From Pyrenopolyporus hunteri (lineage: Eukaryota; Ascomycota; Sordariomycetes; Xylariales; Hypoxylaceae): DNA of 64,000 bases. Below are positions 46,651-59,352 of the stretch, piece after piece. Where the stretch lies: assembly GCA_902806595.1 (NCBI GenBank), contig CADCXC010000003.1, positions 2,294,001-2,358,000 of the forward strand, written 5' to 3'. Below the pieces are notes generated by a model, which was given only the letters and a program-made list of their open reading frames with translations, was not told the DNA's origin and searched no databases. A program made the position numbers and the translations under genes. The first letter of the stretch is position 1. Each line of letters opens with the position of its first letter.

Positions 46651-48070
46651 CGCCTTGTCTTTCTTTCTTTCTGTCCGTCTACCTGCCTACGTCTGTCTAC
46701 GGGCTGGCCCGGTGTTGAGTTGAGTTAAGCTAAGCTACCAGACCCACGATTAAAATAGCCGTTTCTCGTGGAATCGTGCCGTGCTGTGCGTAAGCGGCGC
46801 GGGCGGTGCGGCGGTTAGAGACAGTATGCCCGTACAGTACAACACCTACGTAGGCAGGTAAGTAAGGAGGTAGGTAGGTAACGATGGGATATTCCGTACG
46901 GTATCGAAGTACGCCTCATATACTGTACTGTACGCGTATATACGTAGGTATGTACCAGGGAGGTTTAAGACATGTGTATGTATGTAGACGCATAGGTGTG
47001 TATGTACGAATTGAGGTGAGTGAAGCTACCTCTATCTACATGTAACCACTGGCAAATGCGAGGCGCAAAAAGACCCGGACTTTCCCCGCTCGCGACTCAG
47101 AAACTGCCGAAGCAGCGAGGCGTTATAATCACTCCTTTCCCCCCAGTCCAGTTAAGGTATTGCCCAATCCAAGCTCCGGATAGTGAAATCGAAACTATTC
47201 TTGGCTAAGAAAACCCGAAGATTACTGACAGATCAAGATCAGAACAATTAATGATGATACAGAGAGTTAGGGAATGTTTTAGGGGATGAAGCAATTAATT
47301 GTCATAACCTCCGTAGTCATCTTAGCTTTTTCATGTTTCCGTAAAGCCTAGTAAGCAGGATGGCGTCTTGTGCCATTTGCTACGATATCAGTTATGGTAT
47401 CCCACTTCATCATACAGTAATAGCACTTGCTAGGTTGGTGAAAAGGATAATTCTACTTTACACCATCACGCGCAGCACACAAGTAATTTGGAGAAACAAT
47501 GGCTTGAAGGCTTAAAAGGTCGTGAACGGACCTTGGGAATATTTCTTCTCCTAAGCTATGCTCTCATCTCCCTCCCTCCATTCCTTCCTTCCTCCTTGTT
47601 CACTTGCGGTGATGAGTGTGGTAATAGTTACAACGTACGCTTTGGTCTCTCCTCCGCTCCTTGGGCTAAGAAATTACCACCGCGCTCTGACCCAGAGGTC
47701 ATATGAATATCACTTTCCTAATCGCTAGCATCCAATACCTTTTTTTAATCTCTGCCGACTCGGTCAACGAGTCCAAACTGCGAAACACGACTAAAAGCAA
47801 ACTCCGAAGCTGTAGCGAGGGTATATGCTTCGAAGATGAAAATCAAATGACTCGACCAACCATGAACGACCGTATGAAGGGCTGATCCGTGTCCCTAAAG
47901 TGCCCGATGTGCCCTAAGGATGACTTCTTCCGTCCCGAAAAAAAGACCAATGAACGCCGTTGCAATGCAAGATAACCTTTGAAAGAGCCTCGCACAACGT
48001 AGTGCCTAGCCTTGGAAGGAAAATGTTGTGATGGTGGCGGTAGATACAACTCTCAGAAGCTGCTACCTTG
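46651..48070. other. Intergenic between TMEM14 gene and the Ser-rich protein gene
   Basis: 1.4 kb holding the TMEM14 promoter and the 3' region of the next gene. A GTAGGTAGGTA cluster lies at 46840-46881, and a TCTTTCTTTC run just upstream of 46680. No gene supported. Confidence 0.5.
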
Positions 48071-49099
48071 TTAATCTGGGTTGGCGATGTATAAGCGTCC
48101 GGTTGTAAGGGTCATAGTCCTCTCATCCACACTCCCTCGTCGCCGAAGATCCTCCGGGTTCTTAACGCTCTTCTCCCTCGTGAGCGCCGCGTTCATGAGA
48201 CTATTACTCGCAAGTTTGGCGGCGTTGACACTACCAAGCTCAGGCAGGGCGTCGGCCCTCTCCCCGCTGCTGCCACTACGCGTGCTCTGAGGACGTCCTA
48301 GCTTGTCATCTCCTGGGGTGAACTCGGCGTCTTCGATAACCATGCTACCAGCCCGCTCCGGAGTATCGCCAGGGCTCCATCTCTTGCTACCTTGCGAGGC
48401 GCCAGAAGTTCGATATGCGAGACCTCGCCTGCTGCTAGCGGTACTACTACGCCCACTGCTGCCCGTCCTACGGTGATGCAGGCGTCGCATCGACGAGTCG
48501 TCTTCGTCACCATCTTCGCCCTCGACTTCTGTAGCACTGAGCCGCATTGGGACTCCGCTGACGCCCATGTAGTTGCTGTCGGGCGTATACCCCACAACGC
48601 CGGGCTTGCCGTGATGACGAATCTTAGCAGCCACCTTACCACCGGTACTTCCTATTCCCGTTGATGTACGGCTTTGCATGTTACCGCCGATGACTTCTTG
48701 GTTGGCTCTTTGTTTCGCCGCCCGCTGTTGAGCTAGGAGCCGGGGGTCTTCGGACTGTGCCCGATCGCACCATACGGTAGCCTTCTGCTTTCGAAGTAGA
48801 GCAACATAGCTCGTCGGAGGGGCGCCTCCGGACCTCGAGGAGGTGCTGCGTCGAATGTCGCCCGTCGGTGAGGTTCGGTAGGCGGCAGGTGGGGCGTTGC
48901 TTGACGTAGTGCTGAATGTATTGACGGAGGGCGATCGTCGGGTGTGGCCCATAGGGGGCTGCGGTTGTTGCAGGTGTTGCATTGGGGTGAAAGGTTGCGG
49001 AAATACGCTCGAGGAGGATGTTCTTGACCTTGAGTGGGAATAAACTTGAGGGGAAGGATCGAGAGATCTCATCCTCATATTATGGTCCTGGCTTAACAT
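48071..49099 (-). CDS. Conserved fungal Ser/Arg-rich protein of unknown function
   Basis: Single exon, 342 residues, ATG at 49099. Most of the chain is disordered, rich in Ser, Arg, Pro and Gly, with many RxxS and SP sites that suggest phosphorylation. Two ordered-looking islands stand out. One is SYVALLRKQKATVWCDRAQ followed by EDPRLLAQQRAAKQRA (about 97-135), an amphipathic helix region. The other is the extreme C-terminus, LASNSLMNAALTREKS through ERTMTLTTGRLYIANPD, which looks like a conserved short linear module. I recall similar uncharacterised proteins in ascomycetes but know no function. It probably has a cytosolic or nuclear regulatory role, by inference only. Confidence 0.8.
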   Translation of the reverse strand: MLSQDHNMRMRSLDPSPQVYSHSRSRTSSSSVFPQPFTPMQHLQQPQPPMGHTRRSPSVNTFSTTSSNAPPAAYRTSPTGDIRRSTSSRSGGAPPTSYVALLRKQKATVWCDRAQSEDPRLLAQQRAAKQRANQEVIGGNMQSRTSTGIGSTGGKVAAKIRHHGKPGVVGYTPDSNYMGVSGVPMRLSATEVEGEDGDEDDSSMRRLHHRRTGSSGRSSTASSRRGLAYRTSGASQGSKRWSPGDTPERAGSMVIEDAEFTPGDDKLGRPQSTRSGSSGERADALPELGSVNAAKLASNSLMNAALTREKSVKNPEDLRRRGSVDERTMTLTTGRLYIANPD

Positions 49100-49612
49100 G
49101 GTGCACGGGGGATTTTCTTGCGTCCCTCCCTTTTTAGCACCCTAGCGACAAAAAAAAGGCACCGACGATCCTAATTGCTTGTTTCTATCGGTGGCTTCGC
49201 TGGGCCGGATCGGCGTTGGGTTGGCGGCGTGAGCGATAGGCGTTTGGCGATGGGGTTCGTCTAATGAGACATGTATGCACTGAGACTCTTTCGGGTGGCA
49301 GCGAATAGACGACGAGCAACTGGGGCTCGGAGGTCAAAGACCGAGAGGGGCTGGAATGTCAATGAAGCTGCGAACCGTGTCAAATTTCTCGCATAAAGAA
49401 ATTATCGTGCGATGGTGTAGGCCGAGATGGGACGGAGAGTCGAGACAAATAATATGAGTATTTGGTAGGCAAGGTAATCAGGTACCCGGGCAAGTCAACG
49501 TTGCATAGGCTGTGCCTTTTTGCTGATGTGGATGATGTCCAGTCGCCGAAAGCTGTGTTCAGTTGGTTGGGGGACCAGGGGGGTGGTGCTTGACTGGCTG
49601 ACACACGTGCGG

Positions 49613-49656
49613 AATGTGCCAATGGTGCCAATATGTGCCAATGTGCGCCAATGTGG
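49613..49656. repeat. Imperfect tandem repeat, TGTGCCAA-type unit
   Basis: About five degenerate copies of an 8-9 bp unit (TGTGCCAAT, with GGTGCCAAT and TGCGCCAAT variants). It lies about 500 bp upstream of the 342-residue protein start. Confidence 0.7.
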
Positions 49657-50749
49657 GATCCTTTTTATTTTCTCGCTTTCGCACACTCCGTGGTCTAGCG
49701 TTTTCGAAGCGGGCTGGACCTGTTTTTGAGTGGGGGGACTCTGTCGTATATCTAGCGCTACAGCAGTAGCCGCAAGGACCGCAGGGCCAGCAGAGAGACT
49801 AATAAGCTGTCTTAATGCTGTCTTCGCACAGACGATGACGAACCGCCTTCGTGGTTCCTATGTCAAAGATAGTAGAGTTTGGGCGAATTGGCTTTCGACG
49901 GGGTTTTATGACGATAGCCCTTCCTTTAAAAAGGTCGGTAGAGCCTTTGCATCAATGGTACCCGAGATGCGAAAGTAACGTAGAAAAGGGCCGCTTGGGG
50001 TTTGTTGATGGGCTTTGTTTCTTATTCTTGTTTTCGCTTTTTCTCTTCTCTTCCCTTGCACAGCCGGGGGGGAGTCGAGGACAAAGTACGCAGCAAGAAA
50101 AAAAAATTATGACGCTTTACGCCGAGTCGGCTTCACTTGTTTAATTGTCAAAGTGCCCGCTAGTAAGGATTTGGTCGGATGCTGTTCGTAGCGCCCTGCA
50201 ACCGACGTGGTGGTGCGCTGCCCTAAGTGGCGCGAAAGAGGTAAACAGAGGCGAAAAATGATAAGTAGTGAAGGGCGGGCAATCCCAGCTGAAAGCGCTC
50301 GGTTCGGTGTGGCACCGAATAGCTCGTCCGCAAGCGCAGCCAATCAAAGTCGGATCTGCAGGCAGGCGGCCTCGCTGGTCGCTAATCACTTAGCTGTTGA
50401 CGTGATCTCGATATCTTGTTGGCGTTTGAAGAAGGGATTGTCCAATCGCGGCGTCAATGAGGCCGTGCTGTGAATGCCGATCACCTCTCGAGTTGTCCTA
50501 GGAAACACGGGGAAATATACTACGACGCATGCAAAGGCTAAGATCAGGGTCAAGGTCAACTTAAGGCGAAGCGAGGGGCCAAGGTGAGGAGATAGAGAGA
50601 GGAAACGTCTTTTAAGTAGGTATGTATGTATAAGTCGAGAGAGGCGGGGATGGTTGCTTGGTAGTATTCAAGGGGATTTCTCGTTGGACTATTCTTGGGA
50701 TCTTCGATCCTCCTTCCAGGGCCGCCAGGTAGAAATGGGGAAGTGGATT

Positions 50750-50782
50750 GGAACTGGACTGGAACTGGACTGGAACTGGACT
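50750..50782. repeat. 11-bp tandem repeat, three exact copies
   Basis: The unit GGAACTGGACT occurs three times without change, with a partial copy (GGATT) before it and GGAATGAG after it. Confidence 0.9.
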
Positions 50783-53700
50783 GGAATGAGGAAGGAAAAA
50801 TAGTGCTGAAAACGAAGTACATAGGCAATTAAGCCGGAGGACAACCCTGATGATCCAAGTACCACCACCACTCACTCCTTCGCCGTCTTGGTTTCCTTGA
50901 GAGGTATGTATCTTTTTTCTTTTAGTTACTCATGGAACCGACAGGACGAGGACGACGATAATGATAATGATAATAATGATGACAACAACATTTGAACTCG
51001 CGAAAGGTCTGGATCTTCTACGTATGGTTCTATATCTTTCTTATTCCGGTAATGAATGAATGGGATCTGGGATCAATCGTGCGTCTCGGCGTTATTCTTC
51101 GATGGAATCACTTGGTTAGCATCAGCCCACCGCGCACTATTCCCGTCGAACTGCGGGGGTAGGGAAGCAAGCGAGGGTCGTGGTGAATGGGATTTTGTTT
51201 CTGTTCGTGGGCCGTGGAAGGTGTGAGAGATGGGAGATGGCAGATGTGCAGATGGGAGATGGGATTCCCCGACGACTTCCCAGGGTATGGGTCGTCGCGG
51301 GTTCGCTTGTGCCCAAGGTTGGCTTGTGCGCGCTCGCAGCTTTGAGCTTTCCCAATTCTGATTGATCGAATTTCTTCTCATGGTTCCTGCCCCATGCACC
51401 CATGCTCATGCCGTGCTGCCGAGCTCTGCGCCCTGAATGGACGATGACTCTAGCGCAATGCGATGGAAACTGCAGGTCTGCAATCCGTATAACAGGTACA
51501 TGTGTACCTCTCAGACACGCGGCCAGTCAGGTACCTTAAGCGAGAGCATGCAGGCAGTCTCTCCCGCCCAGGTGTTTAAGTTTTCCGGCCTTTTAGGGCT
51601 GTCTTACGGCATCGTGACTCGCTGTGACATACACCTACACAGGTACCTAGCGCACTTCTAATCGATGATCTATGACTGTATTGCCGCTTCGGGATAGTAA
51701 CCAGGTAGCGCATGTACGTAGCTGCGAGCACGCAGCAGGTATAATCCCTGCCGAGCCGGTAAACCCCACAGATATACTTCAGACAATATAGCAGTACATA
51801 CGTAGGTACTATGCAGGTAGTTACAATATAGTTGCAGCCGTCGCCAAAGCCATATCATCATACCTGTAAGTCTCCCATGCGTTTCTTGATAGATCCCCTG
51901 TAGCAAACAATCCTCACTTTCAAGTTTGCTCGCAATTCCCATCCGCGGTCTGGTAATCGGCAGGCTGAGTACCAGGTATATTGGTGACATGGACGCGACA
52001 AACAGTGACGTGACCGAAAGAACCTTCAATCGGGTCTGCCAACTCGGCGAATTTCACTTCGGGGCCTGAGGGCTACTTGGTTACTAAACAGGCTGGCCTA
52101 GCTGTCTAGAGTAGCCAGCACCGGTAACTGGGGACTCTAATGGAACGCTGTGACGCTCCGGAGTAGAGGGCTATGATGTCGAAGCTTCTACCCACTCGCG
52201 GATAGGCCTAAGCCCAGTAGCAAGGGTATCCTTTTCATTCTCTTCGAGGGAGAAGGACCGCGCTTCGACATTTCTTTCGGCCTTGGAAGACGATGACAGA
52301 TGCCAAGAATTCCTCGGTAAAAATGCGAGATAACAACCCGACTGCGACAACATTTGTATCAGTCGGGTTTCTTTTCCTTGCGGCGCCTATCATAGCAGAG
52401 TGAGGGAGGAGGGAAAAAATATGTTGCTTGACAAACCATTCAAAATACTACTGTGGAGTTGCGATTCTGGAAGACTTTTGTAACGTGAACATGGACGACC
52501 AGCAGACCCAAGAAAAACGAAGACAAGCCGGAACCGGATATAATAATATCTAATACAAATTTTGTATTGTACCTACTGCTGATTTGATCAGGATTGTGAT
52601 TTGATGCCTGCATCGTTCAGCTAGCTGCGCAAGGCTCGGCCGGGAGCTTGGGACTACATCGCCAAGTCTACACATATCCACTCGGCCCCATGCGAGAACC
52701 GTACTATGTATATGCGTATGTCCTCCACTTTGTTATACAAAAGTCCGCAGCAGAGCGTTCGAGATTCTTATATCGGATTATTAGTTTTCATCCCTTTTCC
52801 ACTCCAAGGCAGCGAGTCGGTCTGGGACGAAGACACAATATTGGTCATCTTAGCGGGTTGCGGGTTGCGGGTTTCGGGTTGCTCAAGTCAGCTCCAGTCG
52901 GTACCAGGAGATTACGAATCTATTGGAATCCGACTATTGCTCGTCCACATAGGCTATCTGTTTCTCCTGAAATCAACTGAAGGCGCCGGGCCCGAGGGTT
53001 CGATTTTATGTAAAAGATGCAGAGTTGATCATGTATAGGTAGGTAGTCATATGGATAAGTGATTTAATGAATGAACAAAGAGTGAACAAAACGAATTACA
53101 GTTACCATACTGCTTACGCCCTGTGGGTAGCTTACGTGTTGATATGCCGGTATGCCCTTTGAATCGAAGATATTATCGTGCTATCATAGTACTAATGCAG
53201 CTTACCTTGTCGAATTAACTGGGGACTAAACCGATATATTTACTTTGTGTAATCCGTACGTATATTCGAAAGGTAGGTAGTTCTGACATCGCGCCGACGG
53301 CTCCGGCCTTATGGGATGCAACATACGCTTACGACCTAACGCCATGAACATCAAGTCAACTTTTATCCGTCTAAATCCCCTCTGGTTCTCGGCGGCCAGC
53401 GGGCAATAACGTGCTATCAACCTAAAGATCCGTCAAATGGTTCGATTTCCGATTTCTCTTCTAGCCGAGCTGGAGCTGTCTTGCCGGATGGGGCGATTTG
53501 TGTTGATGAATTTTACATAATGTGTTTGATGGATCGCGCGGAGCGTTTGCTACGGGCTTCACGCTGGAATCCCGCATGCGCTGGGGCACTGGAACTCTTG
53601 GGGAGGCCGGCTCCATGTCAGCATGTGTCCTGGCACGGCACGAGAGCTTAAACCAAAGCTGCAATGCGACGATAAAAAGCACCAGGCGGTCAGGGCTTTT

Positions 53701-54822
53701 TTTTACGTAGGTATCTACCTACATGTAGGGAGATAGATAGGTATCCATACAATGTTGCGATAACACATGTATATGGCTAGGCTAGGCTGGGCTACCTTAC
53801 ATTGATGCATCTCTAAGCTGGCGTAGTCTGTATCCTACGTGCCGTTCCCATGCATACCAGGTATGGAATCCCCATGCTCTAATGCTATTTCGCGATAGAC
53901 CACACCCGGGTATAGACCCAGGCTCTGTTCTGAATCCGCAACTATTGAAACTACATGCACCTAACGCCAAGTAAGTTAGAACGTGTTAATGGGTACCCGT
54001 CTCAACTCATCCATCCTCGTGCTACCAACGGCATTCACGATAGGCGATCCCACGCCGCCCCGCTGCGTAGGGAGTACATATATATTTAGTCATCTCTTAT
54101 TTACTAGCTATGGCATATTAATGTTCATCTAAAAGGCCTATAAGAAACGAACTATCCTCAAGTTATGAAGTAACTAGGTTCTTAGATGGTTCTTTTCCGA
54201 ATACGTTCATGTGAATGCGAATGCGAGTCTAGCATTACAAACCTAAACCCCGTCTCGGAACTCAGACCTTAAAAGTTGGGACGGAAAAAGAAAAAACAAG
54301 AAATATCGGACGGGAATTAGGAATATCCCCAACGGCATCGGAGTTTGCGGCTCTTTTCCCCTGTATTATTGTATATACATGGGATATCTTAACTTCGATA
54401 CCTTACCTTACCTTACCTACCTAGGCATTGCACGTGGGTATTATCGAACTTCATAGAATATACAATTTGCCCCAATTTCACCCGATCCTAGTGCTTCGCT
54501 TAAGGAATCAAAAGTCCGTTTCCGCGACTAGTAAGAGTAAGGTGGAAAATAGAGGGTAAAAAAAAGAAAAAGATAGAAGATAAACCACAGTGGGTAAAAA
54601 TCATCTCGAGTTTCATTCGCCTCGTCTTCTTGTTCCAGCCCCTCGTCTCGGTACATACACCCACATTACTACCTACATAGTAGAGAATCCGCCAGCGTCA
54701 GGAACGCGCCTTTTTTTCCCCCTTCCCCCTTCAATCATTCCCCATCCTTCTAAATCCCACCACCTCAACCCCTTCAACAACGATACTTCGGTCTCTACGG
54801 TTCCAAGCCTTTCCAACAACAT

Positions 54823-54852
54823 CCTACCTACCTACCTACCTAGGTACCTACC
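54823..54852. repeat. CCTA/TACC repeat with ACCTAGGT core
   Basis: A run of CCTA tetramers (CTACCTACCTACCTACC) continues into the palindromic TAGGTACCTACC. Same family as the 41249-41303 cluster. Confidence 0.85.
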
Positions 54853-55698
54853 CAATTTTACTAGTTACTATATTCTAATCTAGATAAGCCGGGATGTCAG
54901 TTTTGGCGTTTAGGTCGCACCGAGTAATTTTCCTAGCTGCCACGTTCACACCGAGAAATTGGGCGTTGTACAGCTGGTTAGTTACCTACGTCGGTAGCGA
55001 GTAAAACAATTAAAAGCAAAACTAAGAATATTTTCCGATCGAGCCTCAGGATCTCGATCTAGCCGAAGAGTCTCCCCTTTTCGCTCTCCCACCCTTCATT
55101 CCTGCACCTTCTATATGTGTAATTGGCCCTTCTTGTAGCGAACTCAAGCTTCGTCCTATCGGCCACGCGACCCGATCTTGATAAACGTTTTAGCGAACAA
55201 CTTCGTCTTAGTTGGAAAGCAAGGCAGCCCGCTATAGCACCATCCCCATACACATAGCTATGGTTGGTGCATTCCGTCGGGATAACGGCAGTCTCTACAT
55301 GCACCTACGGTAAAGCCTCAAAGCCCTGAGGTTCTGCTTCCCTTGACGGGAACCGTAACATCGTGATTTCTTGAGTAATTACCAACACACGTATTAGTAC
55401 ACATACCAAGTATACCATATGCACCCAAGTACATACAGTATAAGACAGATGTAACAAGCAAAATTCATCCCAGAAGTGTCGGGTATGGTCCCAGAACCTA
55501 AGGCAGTGTTATCCATCATGCCTTTCACAGACCGCATCAGTTGCTTTCTAATCCATGTCGGTACAACGTCGTGACCTGTCAATGGTACCAAAATGTCTTA
55601 TCAAAACGCCTGTAGATCCCTCTCGCAAGCGCCGTTAAGCCCCTCCCCCCTGGGGTATCATAATCCTAACCCCGAATACAGTAATGTTACAGTCGCAT

Positions 55699-58600
55699 TT
55701 ACTCATCCATCTCGCCATCCTCGATCAGCCTCCCTAGAATGAGGCTCTGAATTACCAGTTCATCGCTAAGAGTCCTAATCTTCTTGGGCGGCCGGTCGGT
55801 TTCTTCCGAATCTGTACTCCGTCGTTTTCGTTTCTTGGACGTCGTGCTGCTCGTAGATTGGCCAAATAACGTGTTCTGCGCGTCGTGTAGATGGTCATCG
55901 ACGTATACCCAGTCGAAGGGCTGGTTTTGAGATTCCTCTTCCCGAAGCTTTACTCTCGCTTCTTCTAGACTGTAAACTCTCACTAAAGAGCCACCGAGAA
56001 CCTGTGCCAGAAATACGTATGGTAACCTCTTCCCTTCGTTCTTAGTCTTCTTCATTACAAGAAGAATTCGGGCGCCGTTTAGGAACTTTGGCCTTTCATT
56101 TATCACGTCCGCCAACTTGATCGTAGAAGGATCATAAGCTTGCAAATTGCGTGAGCGGATAGCCTCCCCTAGCACTGCACTTGGTCCGGCGCATAAGAGA
56201 TACGAGGTCCAATCTATTATTTCTCTCTTGGATATGCAATTCGTTATCCATCTAGGCGCCAAACACGGGATACCGAGGGCGAGGGCCTGCATGTATTTCA
56301 CTTTCCGAGAATGACCGTCGGCTATCAACGCTGTGAATCCGGTGTCTTGGTTAAGAAGTGTCAGCGAACTGGATAGGGTACGAGAAGCGATGTTGCTCCC
56401 CGTGCTCTGGAATGAATCAAATCTAAAGAGTTCGTCAAACCCATCCGAGAGGATCTTGCCTCCTTCTTGGCGGATCATGCGTTCGATGACAGCTCTATCC
56501 GTAGGCTTCTCCTTTCTCTTCCGATCTTGCCCGCTCTGGAACGAGAGGGCGAATACCATCCCTTCAAAGAGCCCCCGCTTCGCGTTCGATTCGCGGAGTA
56601 GATGTTGGTCGGTATTAGACTGTCTCGCGGGTTTCCTCGCAAATGGCCGGAATTCTTCTCTACTAGATATAGATGATGGCGACCTTACCAACTCATCGGT
56701 CGATACCGAACTGAAACGCGTCGACCTTCTCACGCCTTCTCGGGAACGAGAGTTTTTAATATTTCCTAGGGATGGCAAACGTCCTGGAAGGGTCGATGGC
56801 GGCCTTCCCCGCCGTTGCACCTTAGGTACAGCTGGAGATGAGCTGCGTCTTTCGTCGCCTTCAGGAAGACAGTCAGGTTCCGTAGTTGGGGTTATACTTG
56901 ATGACATTTTAGGGGTCGCTGAGAGGCTGGACAGTGTTGAAGTTCTCGTTCCAGGGTCAGATGCAAGTGGCAAATCGTGCCCGGTTGGCGACGGTGTGAC
57001 CACAGTCTTGAGCCTGGCCGACTTCCGGGTTGTAGTTTGCGGGGAAGATGCTAGAAACACAGAGTGACATAAACTCGGGGGCGATCGACCTCTGTCCGAG
57101 TTCGGTTTTTGGACAGTGGGAATCGATGAAGGGGCCTCCGGACTTGAACGTTTGTTCGATTCTTTCTGCTGTTGTCCAAGATCTGTACCGTTCGATAAGG
57201 GAGGAAATGATGCAAGTTCCGTCTCGGACCTAGCGCTAGAAAGATATTCCACTCCATTACCCGACCATTTAGGCGGCTGTACAGAAGTGGCCGGAGGACT
57301 GGTCTCGGGGATGGTGTCTCTATAGTCAGTGTTGGGTAGGACTCCTCGAGCCTTGAGATGGCCAATGGCATAGGGGTCTTGGGTATCCTCAAGTCTCCTT
57401 TCATTCGTATCATCCGATCCCTTCGGGTTAGTTTCGGTACTTTGTGGCAACACTATAACCTCTTGGGAGTCTGCGACAGTTTCCTGCGATTTGTTATCTG
57501 TCGCATCAGTGTGTAACTGCGCTAGATACTGTTCTGCATTTGTTGTCTTCCGGCCCTGAAACGACTTAGCGCGGCTTGTCGACGGCACTTCCACGTTGTC
57601 GACCTTGTTGGAACTTGACCGAGGGAGAGTGATGGCTGGGAACGATTTGCTAGCTCTCTCTTGCCTCAATTTGGCCAGACGACGTCGACGGGCGGCTACA
57701 TCGGCTTCTGATTCAGAATTTTCTACCTCACTGTCTTGACTTGAAGGATTGGTAGCATCTGTTTCTAGGCTTTGCTTCCGAAGCGATTTGTATTCGCTGA
57801 TAGGCTCTAGCACATTTCTGCGCCTAGGCATCTCAAAGCGATGTGTAGGAGTTTCAGCAATATTTCCTTGGTTAGAGGCTTCGTCGTCGCAGCCGTTTGT
57901 AGGGGCTGGAGGCGTTTTTCTATCCAAGGGTCGGGACGTTACTTCGGGGAGCGTCGGGCTCGACGTGAACGGGTGAGTGGGAGAGGTCCTAAGGCCTTTA
58001 TGCTTCAAGGGAGAGGATGCGATAAGGTTCGGTGAGATTGCATTGTGATTGAAGACGTTGGGCGACGGGCGGGACGAGGTAGGACTAGCTTTACGTACAG
58101 CCGAAGTCCATTGGGTCTGCCCGAATAGCTGTGACAGTGGTATTACGTCGGCTCCATTCGCACTATGTTGAAATAGCATCTGGCCTATCGCAGGTGTCTC
58201 GGGGGGTGCTGTAGGGGGGCCACTCGCCCCAACAGCTTGGGACGTCGGTTGCGATTCCTCCGCGGCATTGTTGGCGACACCGTTCCCTTCGTCTTCCTCC
58301 GGTACCGAGTCCGGTATGTCGTATTGTGTGCGCCGAAAATTCAAGAATCCCGTGTCGTCTTCGTGAAGAGTGCGATGCTCATGAACGCTGCTGGCCTGCG
58401 ACGTCGAAGGAAGCTGTGAATTATCATTATATTGCTCGTAACTACGGTCGTCGTTCGACTGGGTTGACGAGTCCGACGACATTTCTCCTGTTGGTTTTTT
58501 CAGTGTGCTCGATGCCGGGACGGTGGGCGGCGCATCGTTTCCGATTAACAGACCGGATCGCCCAGCAGCGGAAGTACCATCATCGGGTATTGGTGGAACA

Positions 58601-59352
58601 GGGACTGAGGTCTTAGGGACTAAGGTGGATTCCTTGGCTTGAGAAGTCAGAGGTGGAAGCGAGGAGCGCACCGTGGACGAATTAGGATTTGGTCGCGTTT
58701 GATTTGGCTGCTGCTTCGAGGAATCGTCCTTGAGGCCGGGTTCGTTGAGCGCGTTCAACGTGTTTTGCGATTGGTATTGCTAGCGGGACGCATCTCCATC
58801 AGTGCCATCCTTGCAAATGCAGAAGCCTATAAAATCTACGGCCCAGGCAACAACGGGAATCAGAATGTCACGCTTACCTTGGCGGCTTTTGGATCTTCTT
58901 CCAGATCCCCCGGCGACGGATGCGAAATGTTTTCCTTTGTTATATTGATGCTCGATATGAAAGTGCTCCGTTTTGATTTATAGGGCGCGTTAACGGGAGC
59001 AGGCGAAAGACGACTAGGGAGCTACATGAATGTTCGACGCGGTCAGTCAAAATAATTCCAATGATCAGCAGCGATTAGGCCAAGAGAAAAAGGAAAAGGA
59101 ATAAAAAAAAAAGAAGGAAAACGGAAGATTCCCCCGCCCCCAAATTGCTGGTCATTCTATCACTTCTCACAAAAGGTACGAAGCCGTCCGTACAAAGTAC
59201 TGTACATGCGAAAATGGAGCGCCACTCACCACGCCTATGCCATGCTCGCGCATGTGCATCTCTAACATGTCTTGGCTGTCTTGACTTTCGTACTCGCCGG
59301 CGAGGGGCCTGTTTTCGGCAACAGAGACCAACTTGGCTGCCCTCCGCGCCAT
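55699..59352 (-). CDS. Rad9/Crb2-type DNA-damage checkpoint mediator with C-terminal BRCT region
   Basis: Three exons, 59352-59230, 59021-58878 and 58779-55699, all phase 0, give 1115 residues. Most of the chain is disordered and rich in Ser, Thr and Pro. There are SQ/TQ sites (ESQDSQD in exon 1, several more later) of the kind phosphorylated by Tel1/Mec1. Near residue 840 a Tudor-type region is plausible. The last ~280 residues carry the conserved fungal block: RMIRQEGGKILSDGFDELF, ALIADGHSRKVKYMQALALG and PCLAPRWITNCI, where the aromatic W is the BRCT hallmark. YLLCAGPSAVLGEAIRSR and PKFLNGARILLVMKK complete it. In yeasts these proteins bring Rad53/Chk1 to damaged chromatin. A basic tail (SKKRKRRS, PPKKIR) is likely a nuclear signal. 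Starting at the long ORF alone would lose the first 96 residues. Confidence 0.9.

Larger units (their letters stand above)
49100..55698. other. Gene-poor region, 6.6 kb
   Basis: No protein-coding gene could be supported on either strand. ORFs up to 119 codons (such as 51670-52029, minus) have no recognisable domains and overlap repeats. Contents seen: an imperfect TGTGCCAA array (49613-49656), an 11-bp tandem repeat (50750-50782), a GATAAT-type microsatellite (about 50956-50984), AGATGG repeats (51224-51266), GCGGGTT repeats (52852-52880) and several TAGGTA clusters. The left part must hold the promoter of the 342-residue protein gene. No tRNA B-box was seen. Confidence 0.5.

Noticed and set aside
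51670..52029. 119-codon minus-strand ORF in the gene-poor region
   Set aside because: No domain, composition like spacer DNA, contains TAGGTA-type sequence.
52171..52353. 60-codon minus-strand ORF with polar, Glu-rich end
   Set aside because: Too short and isolated to support; no splice context found.
52980..53010. GGGTTCGATT resembling a tRNA B box
   Set aside because: No matching A box or cloverleaf around it.
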